Assembly: GCA_963819475.1 (NCBI GenBank)
Contig: CAWFWE010000002.1
Coordinates: forward strand, 682,001-746,000
From: DASUAS01 sp963819475
GTDB lineage: Bacteria > Actinomycetota > Acidimicrobiia > IMCC26256 > DASPTH01
Length of the DNA: 64,000 nt
Reading direction: 5' to 3'
Under the pieces are notes generated by a model. It ran no database searches and was not told where the DNA came from. It worked only from the letters and a program-made list of their open reading frames with translations. Numbering within the stretch: position 1 is the stretch's first letter; each line of letters opens with the position of its first letter. Position numbers and translations under genes: made by a program. Of this stretch, positions 25,748 to 32,917 are shown one piece after another.

Positions 25748-25863
25748 ACTGGATCCCACGATGCCCACGTTGCGGTGAGCGCCGATGGAAGTGCAGCTGG
25801 AAGCCGTGGGTTACGGGGATGCGATGCCGCACGTGTGGCGCGAGGGTGAAAGCCTCGACCTAA
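25744..25863 (+). CDS. Small zinc-ribbon protein, 39 residues
   Basis: A GTG-started frame encodes WIPRCPRCGERRWKCSWKP and MRCRTCGARVKAST. Two CxxC pairs (positions 7/10 and 29/32) plus a single Cys17 are enough for a zinc ribbon. It could be a stand-alone protein or a fragment of the ribbon found in some recombinases. The length and low-GC-islet context make gene status uncertain. Confidence 0.4.
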   Translation: MNWIPRCPRCGERRWKCSWKPWVTGMRCRTCGARVKAST

Positions 25864-25946
25864 CGGCCGCGCCAGATCTGCCGCTCGGCGCTCGCCGAAC
25901 AGCACCGAAGCGGGCAATGGCGCGCTCGGAGGTTGGCGCTGACGCG

Positions 25947-25976
25947 GCAACGCTTCCGTGCCGAGGGCAGCGTTGC
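25947..25976. terminator. Hairpin between convergent islet genes
   Basis: GCAACGCT and AGCGTTGC form an 8-bp stem around a 14-nt loop, between the zinc-ribbon frame and the end of the ABM-like gene. Confidence 0.45.
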
Positions 25977-25989
25977 GGCCGGTCCCTCC

Positions 25990-26286
25990 TCAAGCTGAGA
26001 TCACGTCATAGAGCTTGGGAGTGACTTCCGGGAAGTCGGGATTCTCCTTACGAATCTCGACCAGGTGTTCCTCTTCACGTTTCCTCATGGCGTTCATCGC
26101 AGCTTCGTCGCGCCAGAGGACAATAGCGAAGCCGTCATCGCGGTCTCGGCCGACCAAGAGGTACAGCCCTTCACAGCCGTCGGCGGACCGCGTCTCCTTC
26201 ATGGCGTCTTGCGCAGCGCCCGCAGGCGGCCCCGTCGCCTCCGCGCCTTCGGGTGGAGCTCCCAGGTTGAACACTTGCGCAATCAT
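25990..26286 (-). CDS. ABM/dimeric alpha-beta barrel-like protein, 98 residues
   Basis: The ATG at 26286 is preceded by GGAAGGGAG. The pattern MIAQVFNLGAP...DGCEGLYLLVGRDRDDGFAIVLWRDEAAMNAMRKREEEH fits an antibiotic-biosynthesis-monooxygenase-type ferredoxin fold: first strand, helix ending in CEG, strand, strand ending FAIVLWRDEAA, then a helix. Such proteins can be heme-degrading or quinol monooxygenases, but no catalytic residue can be assigned. A second ABM-like gene lies at 27638. Confidence 0.65.
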   Translation of the reverse strand: MIAQVFNLGAPPEGAEATGPPAGAAQDAMKETRSADGCEGLYLLVGRDRDDGFAIVLWRDEAAMNAMRKREEEHLVEIRKENPDFPEVTPKLYDVISA

Positions 26287-26980
26287 CGGATTGCTCCCTT
26301 CCTCTCCGGAAGCAGAACCCCGGAGAAGGTTGGCCCCTTCGCCTTGTCCGAGCATGGCGAATCCGCGCATCCACGACAACCCCAAAATGTAAGATGGGTA
26401 ATTGGGTCTTCGGCCAGGACTGGACGGCGCGCGGTCTCGAGCGTTTGTCCGGGCGTGGAGCTCAACGACCATGACCTTGCTCTCGTGCTCGCCGGCCTCT
26501 TCGAGCAACGGATCACCTGTCTCGAGAGCGACGCCGCGTGTGCCCAGATCGACGACCTGGGCCGAGAAACTCGGCGGGGACGTGAGGGCCATGTTTTTTC
26601 GGTACGGCGGTGCGATGAGGCTCGACGCCGCGGGCCTCTACGGAAATGCGGAGGACCGGCTGGGGGCAAGAAAATCAGCCGGTCCTCCCGCCTCACCCCG
26701 GGTTATCTCACGCTCCTCGACCGCCGTGGCTTACGGGGAGGAAGCTATGGAGAGCCCCAAGAGCGAAACGTCGCGGAGCGGGGGCCTTTTTCCACGGCGC
26801 CCAGAGGCGCTGGACCCTGAGCGGCGGTTTGCGGCCTGCCCCTTGGCGCCGCTCCGCAACGCAACGCATTCTCTACCGATCGTCCGGTGGAGGCCATCAA
26901 CGGACAGGCAACTTCTGCACGCGCGCATCTACGCCGTTGGTTCGGCCGAGGGGTCTGGTCGCGCTGACAATGCACACGTT
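26287..26980. other. 694 bp without a convincing gene
   Basis: Several long open frames exist on both strands, but none has a recognisable domain, a good start site or actinobacterial third-position GC bias. One strong hairpin (26651-26687) is present. It may be decayed element DNA. Confidence 0.5.
26651..26687. terminator. Strong hairpin in the islet
   Basis: GAGGACCGGCTG and CAGCCGGTCCTC form a perfect 12-bp stem around a 13-nt A-containing loop. It resembles a terminator, but no gene ends immediately before it. Confidence 0.55.
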
Positions 26981-27008
26981 GACGGTACGAACATATGTTC
27001 GTACCGTC
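26981..27008. promoter_or_regulatory. 28-bp perfect palindrome containing an SOS-box-like core
   Basis: The whole 28 bp is its own reverse complement, with the core CGAACATATGTTCG. This matches the LexA/DinR consensus of Gram-positive bacteria (GAAC-N4-GTTC). It ends 5 nt before the ATG of the 42-residue protein, so a bound dimer would cover the start region. A TetR-type operator is the alternative. Confidence 0.65.
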
Positions 27009-27013
27009 GGGGG

Positions 27014-27142
27014 ATGCGCTGCCCGATACACGGACGTCAGGAACCCGAAGACGAACAGCATGCGGTGTGTTCGGTCGCGATCCGGCGGACGATCGCCGGC
27101 AAAGTCGACGAAGGGATCTGCGGTCAGCCGCTTGAGGATTGA
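27014..27142 (+). CDS. Small Cys-rich protein, 42 residues, under an SOS-box-like palindrome
   Basis: The protein begins MRCPIHGRQEPEDEQ and continues AVCSVAIRRTIAGKVDEGICGQPLED. Cys3, His6, Cys18 and Cys35 could bind one zinc ion. Conservation of VAIRR...VDEGICGQPLE in a second copy about 1 kb downstream supports coding. The palindrome immediately upstream implies tight repression, perhaps by LexA. The end overlaps the convergent gene at 27124 by 19 bp. Function unknown. Confidence 0.55.
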   Translation: MRCPIHGRQEPEDEQHAVCSVAIRRTIAGKVDEGICGQPLED

Positions 27143-27564
27143 GCGGCCTCGGATTCGATCAGGTTGTCGATCACTCGAATCTGCTCCTCGACCTCATCGA
27201 TCGCCGTCTTAGTTCCGCCCTGAATGAAAGCCGTCTTCATGCGTTGGACGAAGTCCAACGCCTGCTCTGTAGTCATCAGCTTGCTATGCGAGGAGAGGGC
27301 ATTCGCAAGTGTGGCACGAAGGTTCGCGTCGATTGCTACCTCCGTGTAGCGGTCATGGCGCAGGATCGTGTCCAACATCAGGAGAAGGGGGCGTGTCTCG
27401 TCAAGGTCGCGCATGCGGGCCTCATAGAACGGCTTCTTGGCGACGGTCTGCGGCATCTTGGGCGCGGCCGTCTCACTCTTGCTTCCAAATCCAGAGCGTC
27501 CGCCGACCAAGATGAGCGCGTTGATGCCAGCGGCCCATTCGCCCGCCGTCCCCCACTGGATCAC
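27124..27564 (-). CDS. Hypothetical protein, 146 residues
   Basis: A GTG-started protein with a hydrophobic N-terminal stretch (GEWAAGINALILVGG, about residues 8-22) and a mainly helical, charged C-terminal half (ARMRDLDETRPLLLMLDTILRHDRY, LMTTEQALDFVQRMKTAF, EVEEQIRVIDNLIESE). One membrane anchor plus a helical cytoplasmic domain is a fair guess. It lies downstream of a terminator-like hairpin (27579-27613) and overlaps the convergent 42-residue gene. No family recognised. Confidence 0.6.
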   Translation of the reverse strand: MIQWGTAGEWAAGINALILVGGRSGFGSKSETAAPKMPQTVAKKPFYEARMRDLDETRPLLLMLDTILRHDRYTEVAIDANLRATLANALSSHSKLMTTEQALDFVQRMKTAFIQGGTKTAIDEVEEQIRVIDNLIESEAAQSSSG

Positions 27565-27578
27565 GGCGGGACCATAAC

Positions 27579-27613
27579 GCGACGAAGCCCCGGCCGAAGC
27601 CGGGACCCGTCGC
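27579..27613. terminator. Terminator-like hairpin in the islet
   Basis: An outer stem GCGACG/CGTCGC encloses an inner stem CCCGGC/GCCGGG with a CGAA loop, located between two minus-strand genes. Confidence 0.6.
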
Positions 27614-27637
27614 CGGCTTTGTTCGCTTCGCCCTTGC

Positions 27638-27946
27638 CTAGTCGGTCGGCAAATCCACGAGAATGCTGCTCTCCCACGTAGCGGACTCCGCACCCTTCAT
27701 CATCACGGCGACCATGTCGGGATCGGCGTAGATCCCGTCGAGCACCTTGCCCAATGCGGCCAGATCGTCCGCCTCGAAAATTGAGTGCGCGGTTCCCGAA
27801 GGTCCCCCGCCGGAGATTGGAACCATCAGGCGCACATTCCTGCCGCCGTGCTTCTCCAGAATCTTCTTCGCCTTCTTGGAATTCTCGAGCATGTCGTCCC
27901 AGCCACCGGGCTTGACCGTCAACGTCGTCACGTTCGTTACCGGCAT
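27638..27946 (-). CDS. Second small ABM-like protein, 102 residues
   Basis: The ATG at 27946 follows a GGGGAATC site. The pattern MPVTNVTTLTVKPGGWDDMLENSKKAKKILEKHGG, a central strand with PISGGGPSGTAHSIFEADDLAALGKVLDGIYADPDM and a last strand ATWESSILVDLP fits a dimeric alpha-beta barrel. It is distinct in sequence from the ABM-like protein at 25990. The role is unknown. Confidence 0.65.
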   Translation of the reverse strand: MPVTNVTTLTVKPGGWDDMLENSKKAKKILEKHGGRNVRLMVPISGGGPSGTAHSIFEADDLAALGKVLDGIYADPDMVAVMMKGAESATWESSILVDLPTD

Positions 27947-28084
27947 GATTCCCCGCTCCCCGTCTTCGGAAATCACCGAATCAGTGACACGAAATGCTCC
28001 CACGTCTGCCTCGTTGTCACAATGCTGTCGCTCTGAACTTTTCGTCGTCACTGACGAGGCAACGCTGGTCCATCGCAAACAGAG

Positions 28085-28165
28085 CCCGGTGTGCCCGGTC
28101 GCGATCCGCAGAATGATCAACCGGCAAGTCGACGAAGGGATCTGCGGTCAGCCGCTCGAGGTTGA
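28085..28165 (+). pseudogene. Partial second copy of the Cys-rich small gene
   Basis: This stretch aligns with 27060-27142 and encodes CPVAIRRMINRQVDEGICGQPLE, matching the 42-residue protein. The CPIH N-terminus and the palindrome are missing, and the frame runs on past the homologous end, so it looks like a decayed duplicate. Confidence 0.5.
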
Positions 28166-28643
28166 CGACCCGGAGCGCCGGGAGCTCTCGAGCAGTGCTG
28201 CGCGAGGTCCGCAAGATCCCGACCTGACGCGCCGGAGCCCCGACTCCCCAGAGTTAGTCGGGGCTCCGAACCGTTCTCTAGGTCGGCGGCCCCCCGAGGA
28301 GTCCACCGCCAATCTCCCACTACCCGACGCCATCGTCAGCCAACCCGCGATGAAGCCCGGGCCGAGACCGGACGCGAAGAACCGGCCGAGCTGCAGCCCG
28401 ACCGGTCTTCCAGTTGCGGCCGTTCCTTGCGAACCTTTGAGCCCGCCCGCTTCGCTGCGGTGAACGTAACCCGACGCTGCGACGTTTAACCCTGCGCGTT
28501 CATCGCCTCGGGCTCGACCGAGGTCGATGTTCATGGTCATGCAGGGAACCGTTTCGACGAGCGGATAACTGGACGTTCTCCGCTTCCGGTGGGTCGTTAC
28601 AGACCAACGGTTAGCCAGGCACTGCTTTGCGCTCATCGGCTGT
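28166..28643. other. 478 bp without a supported gene
   Basis: Contains a 12-bp-stem hairpin at 28233-28266 and otherwise no start site, domain or codon bias that would support a gene on either strand. Confidence 0.5.
28233..28266. terminator. Strong hairpin near the islet right end
   Basis: GGAGCCCCGACT and AGTCGGGGCTCC form a perfect 12-bp stem with a 10-nt loop. Confidence 0.6.
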
Positions 28644-28656
28644 TCTGGTTCAAGTA
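28644..28656. repeat. Right 13-bp direct repeat (candidate attR)
   Basis: TCTGGTTCAAGTA is identical to 25419-25431. Read in the frame of the membrane protein, both copies encode WFK followed by a stop (TAA left, TAG right), so the right copy could be the displaced original 3' end or the element's own attP arm. Confidence 0.5.
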
Positions 28657-28682
28657 GTCGTCGGGCGGTGAGCGCGACGAGA

Positions 28683-28700
28683 CCCCGGTAGGAACCGGGG
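28683..28700. terminator. Terminator-like hairpin after the islet
   Basis: CCCCGGT-AGGA-ACCGGGG, a 7-bp stem with a 4-nt loop, lies between the right direct repeat and the end of the 112-residue gene. Confidence 0.55.
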
Positions 28701-28800
28701 CCCGTCTCTGCGACCGTATTGCTCGCTGCGCTCCCAGGCGTACGTCACCACCACCGGCAGCGGATTGCGTCACGCGCGGAACCGGCCGAGCTGAGGACCG

Positions 28801-29139
28801 TCATTCGCGGACCCGGCCGAACAACCCCTCCAGGATCGCCTTCCGGTCCGGCGGCGGCTTGTCGCTGAGCAGTGCCGCCGAGACGCAGAGGTAGTACCCG
28901 CAGGGCTGGTCCATGCCGTCGTCGCCGAACCGGTGCTGCCGCGCCGTCGCGCGCAGCTTGTTCGTGTCCCAGTCGGCGAAGCAGGCCAACGTGGTTGCGG
29001 CGATCTCGGCCCGCCGGGCCCACTCGAGCATCCGCTCGGGGTCGCGGACGTGCTCCTTGCCCTCGTAGTAGATCGGTTGCTCGAGCCGTTGCGCTTCCGC
29101 CCAGATGTCGTCCCGGGTCGGCTCGTTGATGCTGAACAT
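28801..29139 (-). CDS. Hypothetical protein, 112 residues
   Basis: The ATG at 29139 has a strong ribosome site (GGAGGCGAG). The soluble protein reads MFSINEPTRDDIWAEAQRLE...PERMLEWARRAEIAATTLACFADWDTNKLRATAR...GMDQPCGYYLCVSAALLS. Two cysteines flank PCGYYLC. It is mostly helical, with no recognised domain. Its codon use is that of the chromosome rather than the islet. Confidence 0.65.
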   Translation of the reverse strand: MFSINEPTRDDIWAEAQRLEQPIYYEGKEHVRDPERMLEWARRAEIAATTLACFADWDTNKLRATARQHRFGDDGMDQPCGYYLCVSAALLSDKPPPDRKAILEGLFGRVRE

Positions 29140-29503
29140 GTCTCGCCTCCTGACTGGACCATTGCCCGGCCGACGGACCGGACCCTCCGCGTCGCCTTCA
29201 CCCGGGACGCCCGGGTCGAGGAGCGACGCGGTGGGAGGCCAGTCCCGGCGAGCCCGGGCGCGCGGCCCACCGACCGCCGGGACCGACCTCGCCCTGCCCC
29301 GCTGCTCCCGCCAACGTCGCGGGCGAGCATTTGGATACGGCCACGGGCACCGAACCCCCGACTGTCCGGTCCCACGCCCCCTGTCCGCGGGACACCGTCC
29401 GCGGTGCCCTGCGCGGGACCGGACGTCGTCGCAAACGGCCCCGACACCCGTCGGGATACGGAGACCGACGAGCGTCGGGACCGAACAACTCAGGATCGAG
29501 GAT
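29140..29503. other. 364-bp intergenic stretch
   Basis: GC-rich spacer between two minus-strand genes. It should contain the promoter of the 112-residue gene, but no clear -10 or operator could be picked out, and no ORF is convincing. Confidence 0.4.
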
Positions 29504-30118
29504 TCAGGGCCTGCGGGTCCCGCTTCCCGCGAGGGCGAGCACGGCTCCGACGAGGACCACCAGCGCACCCACGAGCACCACCCACGGCCCGGCGCCGACG
29601 CTCGCGGTGACCCGATCGGGGGCTGCCGCGCGCACGAGGTCGTCGGCCTTCCGCGAGGTGTCGACGATCTCGTACAGCGCGAAGGCGCCGGCCGCCGCGG
29701 AGAGCGAGACGAGCGACCAGCCCAGTCGGCGGGAGCCCGCGAGCACCACGAGCAGGACCACGATGCCCGCGGCGAACACGATCGCCAGGGCACCGTCGCC
29801 GTCGATGCCGTTCCTCGAGACCGACAGGTTCCCGACCCGGGCCTCACGCCAGGGCAGCACCGCGCCGACGACCATGAGCGCGGCGCCGATGACGACGACC
29901 ACGGGGAACAGTTCCGGCCCTCGCCGTGGCCGGCCGCGCGCGCTTCGTCCGGGCGTGGGGCGCTCCACCGTTGCCGGGGGCTCGACGGCAGATGCCGGCC
30001 GCAGCCCGACGCTGTCGTTCCGGACGCGCGCGGTCCAGGTGTCGCCGTCCCAGTAGCGGAGCGCGTGCTCCCCCGCCGGGTCGCGGTACCAACCCGCGAT
30101 CGGGCGCGCCCTGCTCAT
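29504..30118 (-). CDS. DUF2510-domain membrane protein, 204 residues
   Basis: The N-terminus carries an actinobacterial DUF2510 module (AGWYRDPAGEHALRYWDGDTWTARV, residues 8-32), then a Pro/Arg linker and four hydrophobic segments (about 72-92, 112-132, 138-155, 182-200). DUF2510 is a short Trp-rich module often joined to membrane parts; its role is unknown. The ATG at 30118 is preferred over a GTG seven codons upstream. Confidence 0.78.
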   Translation of the reverse strand: MSRARPIAGWYRDPAGEHALRYWDGDTWTARVRNDSVGLRPASAVEPPATVERPTPGRSARGRPRRGPELFPVVVVIGAALMVVGAVLPWREARVGNLSVSRNGIDGDGALAIVFAAGIVVLLVVLAGSRRLGWSLVSLSAAAGAFALYEIVDTSRKADDLVRAAAPDRVTASVGAGPWVVLVGALVVLVGAVLALAGSGTRRP

Positions 30119-30192
30119 CGTTTCCCCTCTCCGACCCACGGAGCAGAGTACAAACCGCCCGGTCCGGGTCGGTGCGTCAGCGCGTCAGTGCG

Positions 30193-32136
30193 TCAGCGCG
30201 ACGCCGCGAACTCCTCGTACCAGTCGAGCGCCGCGGGGTCGGCGAGCGAGCTGCGGCTGGCGACCTCATCGGCGTCCGCCCCGTTGAGGATCCGCTTGAC
30301 CGGCACCTCGAGCTTCTTGCCCGAGAGCGTGCGCGGCACCACGGGCACCCGAAGGATCGCGTCCGGCACGTGTCGCGGCGACAGCTCGCTGCGCAAGGAG
30401 CGCACGATCGCGGCGCGCAGGGCATCGTCGAGCTCGGCGCCCGGCGCCAGTGCCACGAACAGCAGCAGCTCCCCCATCGGCTGGTCCGGGTCGTCGCCCT
30501 CCAGGTGCACCACCAGGCTGTCGGCCACCTCGGGCAACCCTTCCACGACCGCGTAGAAGTCGCTGGTCCCGAGGCGCACGCCGCCGCGATTGAGGGTGGC
30601 GTCGCTGCGCCCGGAGATCACGCATGCGCCGTCGTCGGTGAAGGTGATCCAGTCGCCGTGGCGCCAGACCCCCGGGTAGTCGGTGAAGTACGCGTGACGC
30701 AGCTTCTCCTGATGCGGGGAATCGCCCCACAACCCGACCGGCATCGACGGCATCGGCTCGGTGACGACCAGCTCGCCCTGCACACCGGGCGGGCACACCT
30801 TGCCGTCGGGATCGAACGCCTCCACCGCGACCCCGAGCAGCCGGCAGCTGATCTCGCCCGCCCGCACGGGCAGCAGCGGCGCAGGGCCCACGAACGCCGC
30901 GCACACGTCGGTCCCGCCGCTCACCGACTGCACTTGCACGTCGGCGCCGACGACGTCGTGCGCCCACCGGAAGCCGTCGGGTGGCAACGGTGCACCGGTC
31001 GACCCGACGCCCCGGAGGTGGTGCGCGGGCGGCACCACGCCGGCTTTGCGGCAGGCCATGAGGAACGGGGCGCTGACACCGAACACGTCGACGCCGGTGT
31101 CAGCCGCGAGTCGCCAGAGCTCACCCAGGTCGGGGACGCCCGGGTCGCCGTCGAACATCACGATCGTCGCCCCCACGAGCAGCCCTGACATGAGGTAGTT
31201 CCACATCATCCAGCCGGTCGTGGTGAACCAGAAGAAGCGGTCGTCGGCGCCGAGGTCGTGGTGCAACGCGGTGGTCTTGAGGTGCTCGACGGTGATGCCG
31301 CCGTGCCCGTGCACGATCGCCTTCGGCAGCCCCGTCGTGCCCGAGCTGAACAGCACGTAGAGCGGGTGGTCGAACGGGACGGGATCGAACGCGAGCGGAC
31401 CGGGCTCGGCGAGCAACCCCGTCCAGTCGTCCTCACCGTCGCCGAGGTAGCGCACGTGCACGGTGTGCCGCCGAGTGGGCAGCGCAGCCTCGATCGCCTC
31501 GACGTCGGCGCGCTTGTCGACCGCCTTGGCGCCGTACCGGTAGCCGTCGACGGCGAAGAGCACGACCGGTTCGATCTGGGCGAAGCGGTCGACGACGGCA
31601 CGGACGCCGAACTCGGGCGCACACGACGACCAGATCGCGCCCAGGCTCGCGGTGGCCAGGAACGCGATCGCGGTCTCGGGGACGTTGGGGAGGTACGCGG
31701 ACACCCGGTCACCCGGTCCGACGCCGAGGCGCACCAGCCCGGCGCGGCACCGTGCCACCGCATCGGCCAGCTCCGACCACGTGAGCTCCAGCGGCGCGCG
31801 GGTCTGGCTCCGGGCCACGACCGCGACGTCGTCGGGACGGGTCGCGGCCGCCGCCAGCGCCTGGTCGGCGTAGTTCAGCGTGGCGCCGGGGAACCACCGC
31901 GCGCCCGGCATCGCCCGCTCGCCGAGCGCGACCGACGGCGCATCGTGCCAGCGCACCCCGGACCACTCGGCGACCGCGAGCCAGAACGCGTCGAGCTCGT
32001 CGACCGACCACTGCCACAGGTCCCGGTATCCCTCGAAGCGCAGGCCGCGCGTCTCCTCGAGCCAACCCAGGAACGCACCCATGCGCGTGGTCTCGCGCAC
32101 GTCCGGCGGCGGCGACCAGAGGACCTCGCCTCTCAT
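30193..32136 (-). CDS. Acetoacetyl-CoA synthetase
   Basis: A 647-residue AMP-forming ligase that activates acetoacetate (or a related acid) to its CoA ester. The ACS-type N-terminus (DLWQWSVDELDAFWLAV), LFSSGTTGLPKAIVHGHGG (ATP loop), FFWFTTTGWMMWNYLMSGLLVGA (typical of acetoacetyl- rather than acetyl-CoA synthetases), SGRSDATLNRGGVRLGTSDFY and SGKKLEVPVKRIL with the adenylation lysine are present. It is divergent from the MaoC gene. It would link ketone-body or sterol-ring products to central metabolism. Confidence 0.9.
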   Translation of the reverse strand: MRGEVLWSPPPDVRETTRMGAFLGWLEETRGLRFEGYRDLWQWSVDELDAFWLAVAEWSGVRWHDAPSVALGERAMPGARWFPGATLNYADQALAAAATRPDDVAVVARSQTRAPLELTWSELADAVARCRAGLVRLGVGPGDRVSAYLPNVPETAIAFLATASLGAIWSSCAPEFGVRAVVDRFAQIEPVVLFAVDGYRYGAKAVDKRADVEAIEAALPTRRHTVHVRYLGDGEDDWTGLLAEPGPLAFDPVPFDHPLYVLFSSGTTGLPKAIVHGHGGITVEHLKTTALHHDLGADDRFFWFTTTGWMMWNYLMSGLLVGATIVMFDGDPGVPDLGELWRLAADTGVDVFGVSAPFLMACRKAGVVPPAHHLRGVGSTGAPLPPDGFRWAHDVVGADVQVQSVSGGTDVCAAFVGPAPLLPVRAGEISCRLLGVAVEAFDPDGKVCPPGVQGELVVTEPMPSMPVGLWGDSPHQEKLRHAYFTDYPGVWRHGDWITFTDDGACVISGRSDATLNRGGVRLGTSDFYAVVEGLPEVADSLVVHLEGDDPDQPMGELLLFVALAPGAELDDALRAAIVRSLRSELSPRHVPDAILRVPVVPRTLSGKKLEVPVKRILNGADADEVASRSSLADPAALDWYEEFAASR

Positions 32137-32189
32137 GCCCGCCGCCCTGGTGCCATGATCACAGCCCGAGACACTAGGAGGCCCGGCAC

Positions 32190-32654
32190 GTGGAGACGCC
32201 GCATCACGGCCGCTGGTTCGAGGACCTGCCCGTCGGGCTCCTCGTACCGCACACGCTCACCCGCACGATCACCGAGACCGACAACGTGCTCTTCACGACG
32301 ATGACGCTCAACCCCGCGCGTCTCCACCTCGACGCGGAGTACGCCGCGGGCACCGAGTTCGGTCGCCCGTTGGTGAACAGCCTGTTCACGCTCGGGCTGC
32401 TCGTCGGCATCTCGGTCCTCGAGACCACCCACGGCACCACCATCGCCAACCTCGGCTTCGAGGAGGTCGTCTTCCCCACGCCGATGTTCGCGGGCGACAC
32501 GTTGCACGGCGAGTCGGAGGTCGTCGCCGCCCGGGCGTCGAAGTCCCGCCCCGGTCAGGGCATCGTCACGTTCGAGCACCGGGGCTTCAACCAGCACGAC
32601 GAGCTCGTTTGCCGGGCCCGCCGGAACGCACTGATGCACCGGGCGCCGGCGTGA
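32190..32654 (+). CDS. MaoC-family hydratase/dehydratase
   Basis: A 154-residue single hot-dog protein. The hydratase-2 motif is visible as ITETDNVLFTTMTLNPARLHLDAEYA, with the catalytic Asp and His. Similar proteins beside CitE-like lyases act as mesaconyl- or methylmalyl-CoA hydratases, so a C4-C5 branched CoA ester is plausible. Its TGA overlaps the GTG of the first 89-bp repeat (GTGA), continuing through three repeats into the lyase gene. Confidence 0.85.
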   Translation: METPHHGRWFEDLPVGLLVPHTLTRTITETDNVLFTTMTLNPARLHLDAEYAAGTEFGRPLVNSLFTLGLLVGISVLETTHGTTIANLGFEEVVFPTPMFAGDTLHGESEVVAARASKSRPGQGIVTFEHRGFNQHDELVCRARRNALMHRAPA

Positions 32655-32917
32655 GCGGAGTGGCCGCGAGCCGGGTACCCCGGCTCGCAACGGAGCGGGG
32701 GCCGAGCGCCCCGGCGCGCAGCGCCGAGAGCGGGCAAGCATGAGCGGAGTGGCCGCGAGCCGGGTCTCCCGGCTCGCAACGGAGCGGGGGCCGAGCGCCC
32801 CGGCGCGCAGCGCCGAGAGCGGGCAAGCATGAGCGGAGTGGCCGCGAGCCGGGTCTCCCGGCTCGCAACGGAGCGGGGGCCGAGCGCCCCGGCGCGCAGC
32901 GCCGAGAGCGGGCAAGC
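32651..32917 (+). repeat. 89-bp structured mini-ORF repeat, three tandem copies (family II)
   Basis: Units start at 32651, 32740 and 32829. Each is a 30-codon ORF, [AG]TGAGCGGAGTGGCC... to GCATGA, whose stop overlaps the next unit's ATG. The first start overlaps the MaoC stop and the last stop overlaps the ATG of the lyase at 32918. Three hairpins recur per unit: GCGAGCCGGG/CCCGGCTCGC (10 bp, 3-nt loop TAC or TCT), GGGGC/GCCCC and GGCGC/GCGCC. The copies differ only in the start base and the first hairpin loop region, suggesting recent amplification. Confidence 0.92.

Noticed and set aside
26402..27142. A 246-codon plus-strand frame ending in the Cys-rich small protein.
   Set aside because: Only the last 42 codons are supported (palindrome, start, duplicate copy); the upstream part has no start site or domain and crosses a strong hairpin.
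28148..28636. A 162-codon minus-strand ORF near the islet right end.
   Set aside because: It has no ribosome site, no recognisable domain, runs antisense through the small-gene duplicate and across a strong hairpin.
32651..32917. CRISPR-like array.
   Set aside because: The copies are directly adjacent with no variable spacers, and no cas genes are present.
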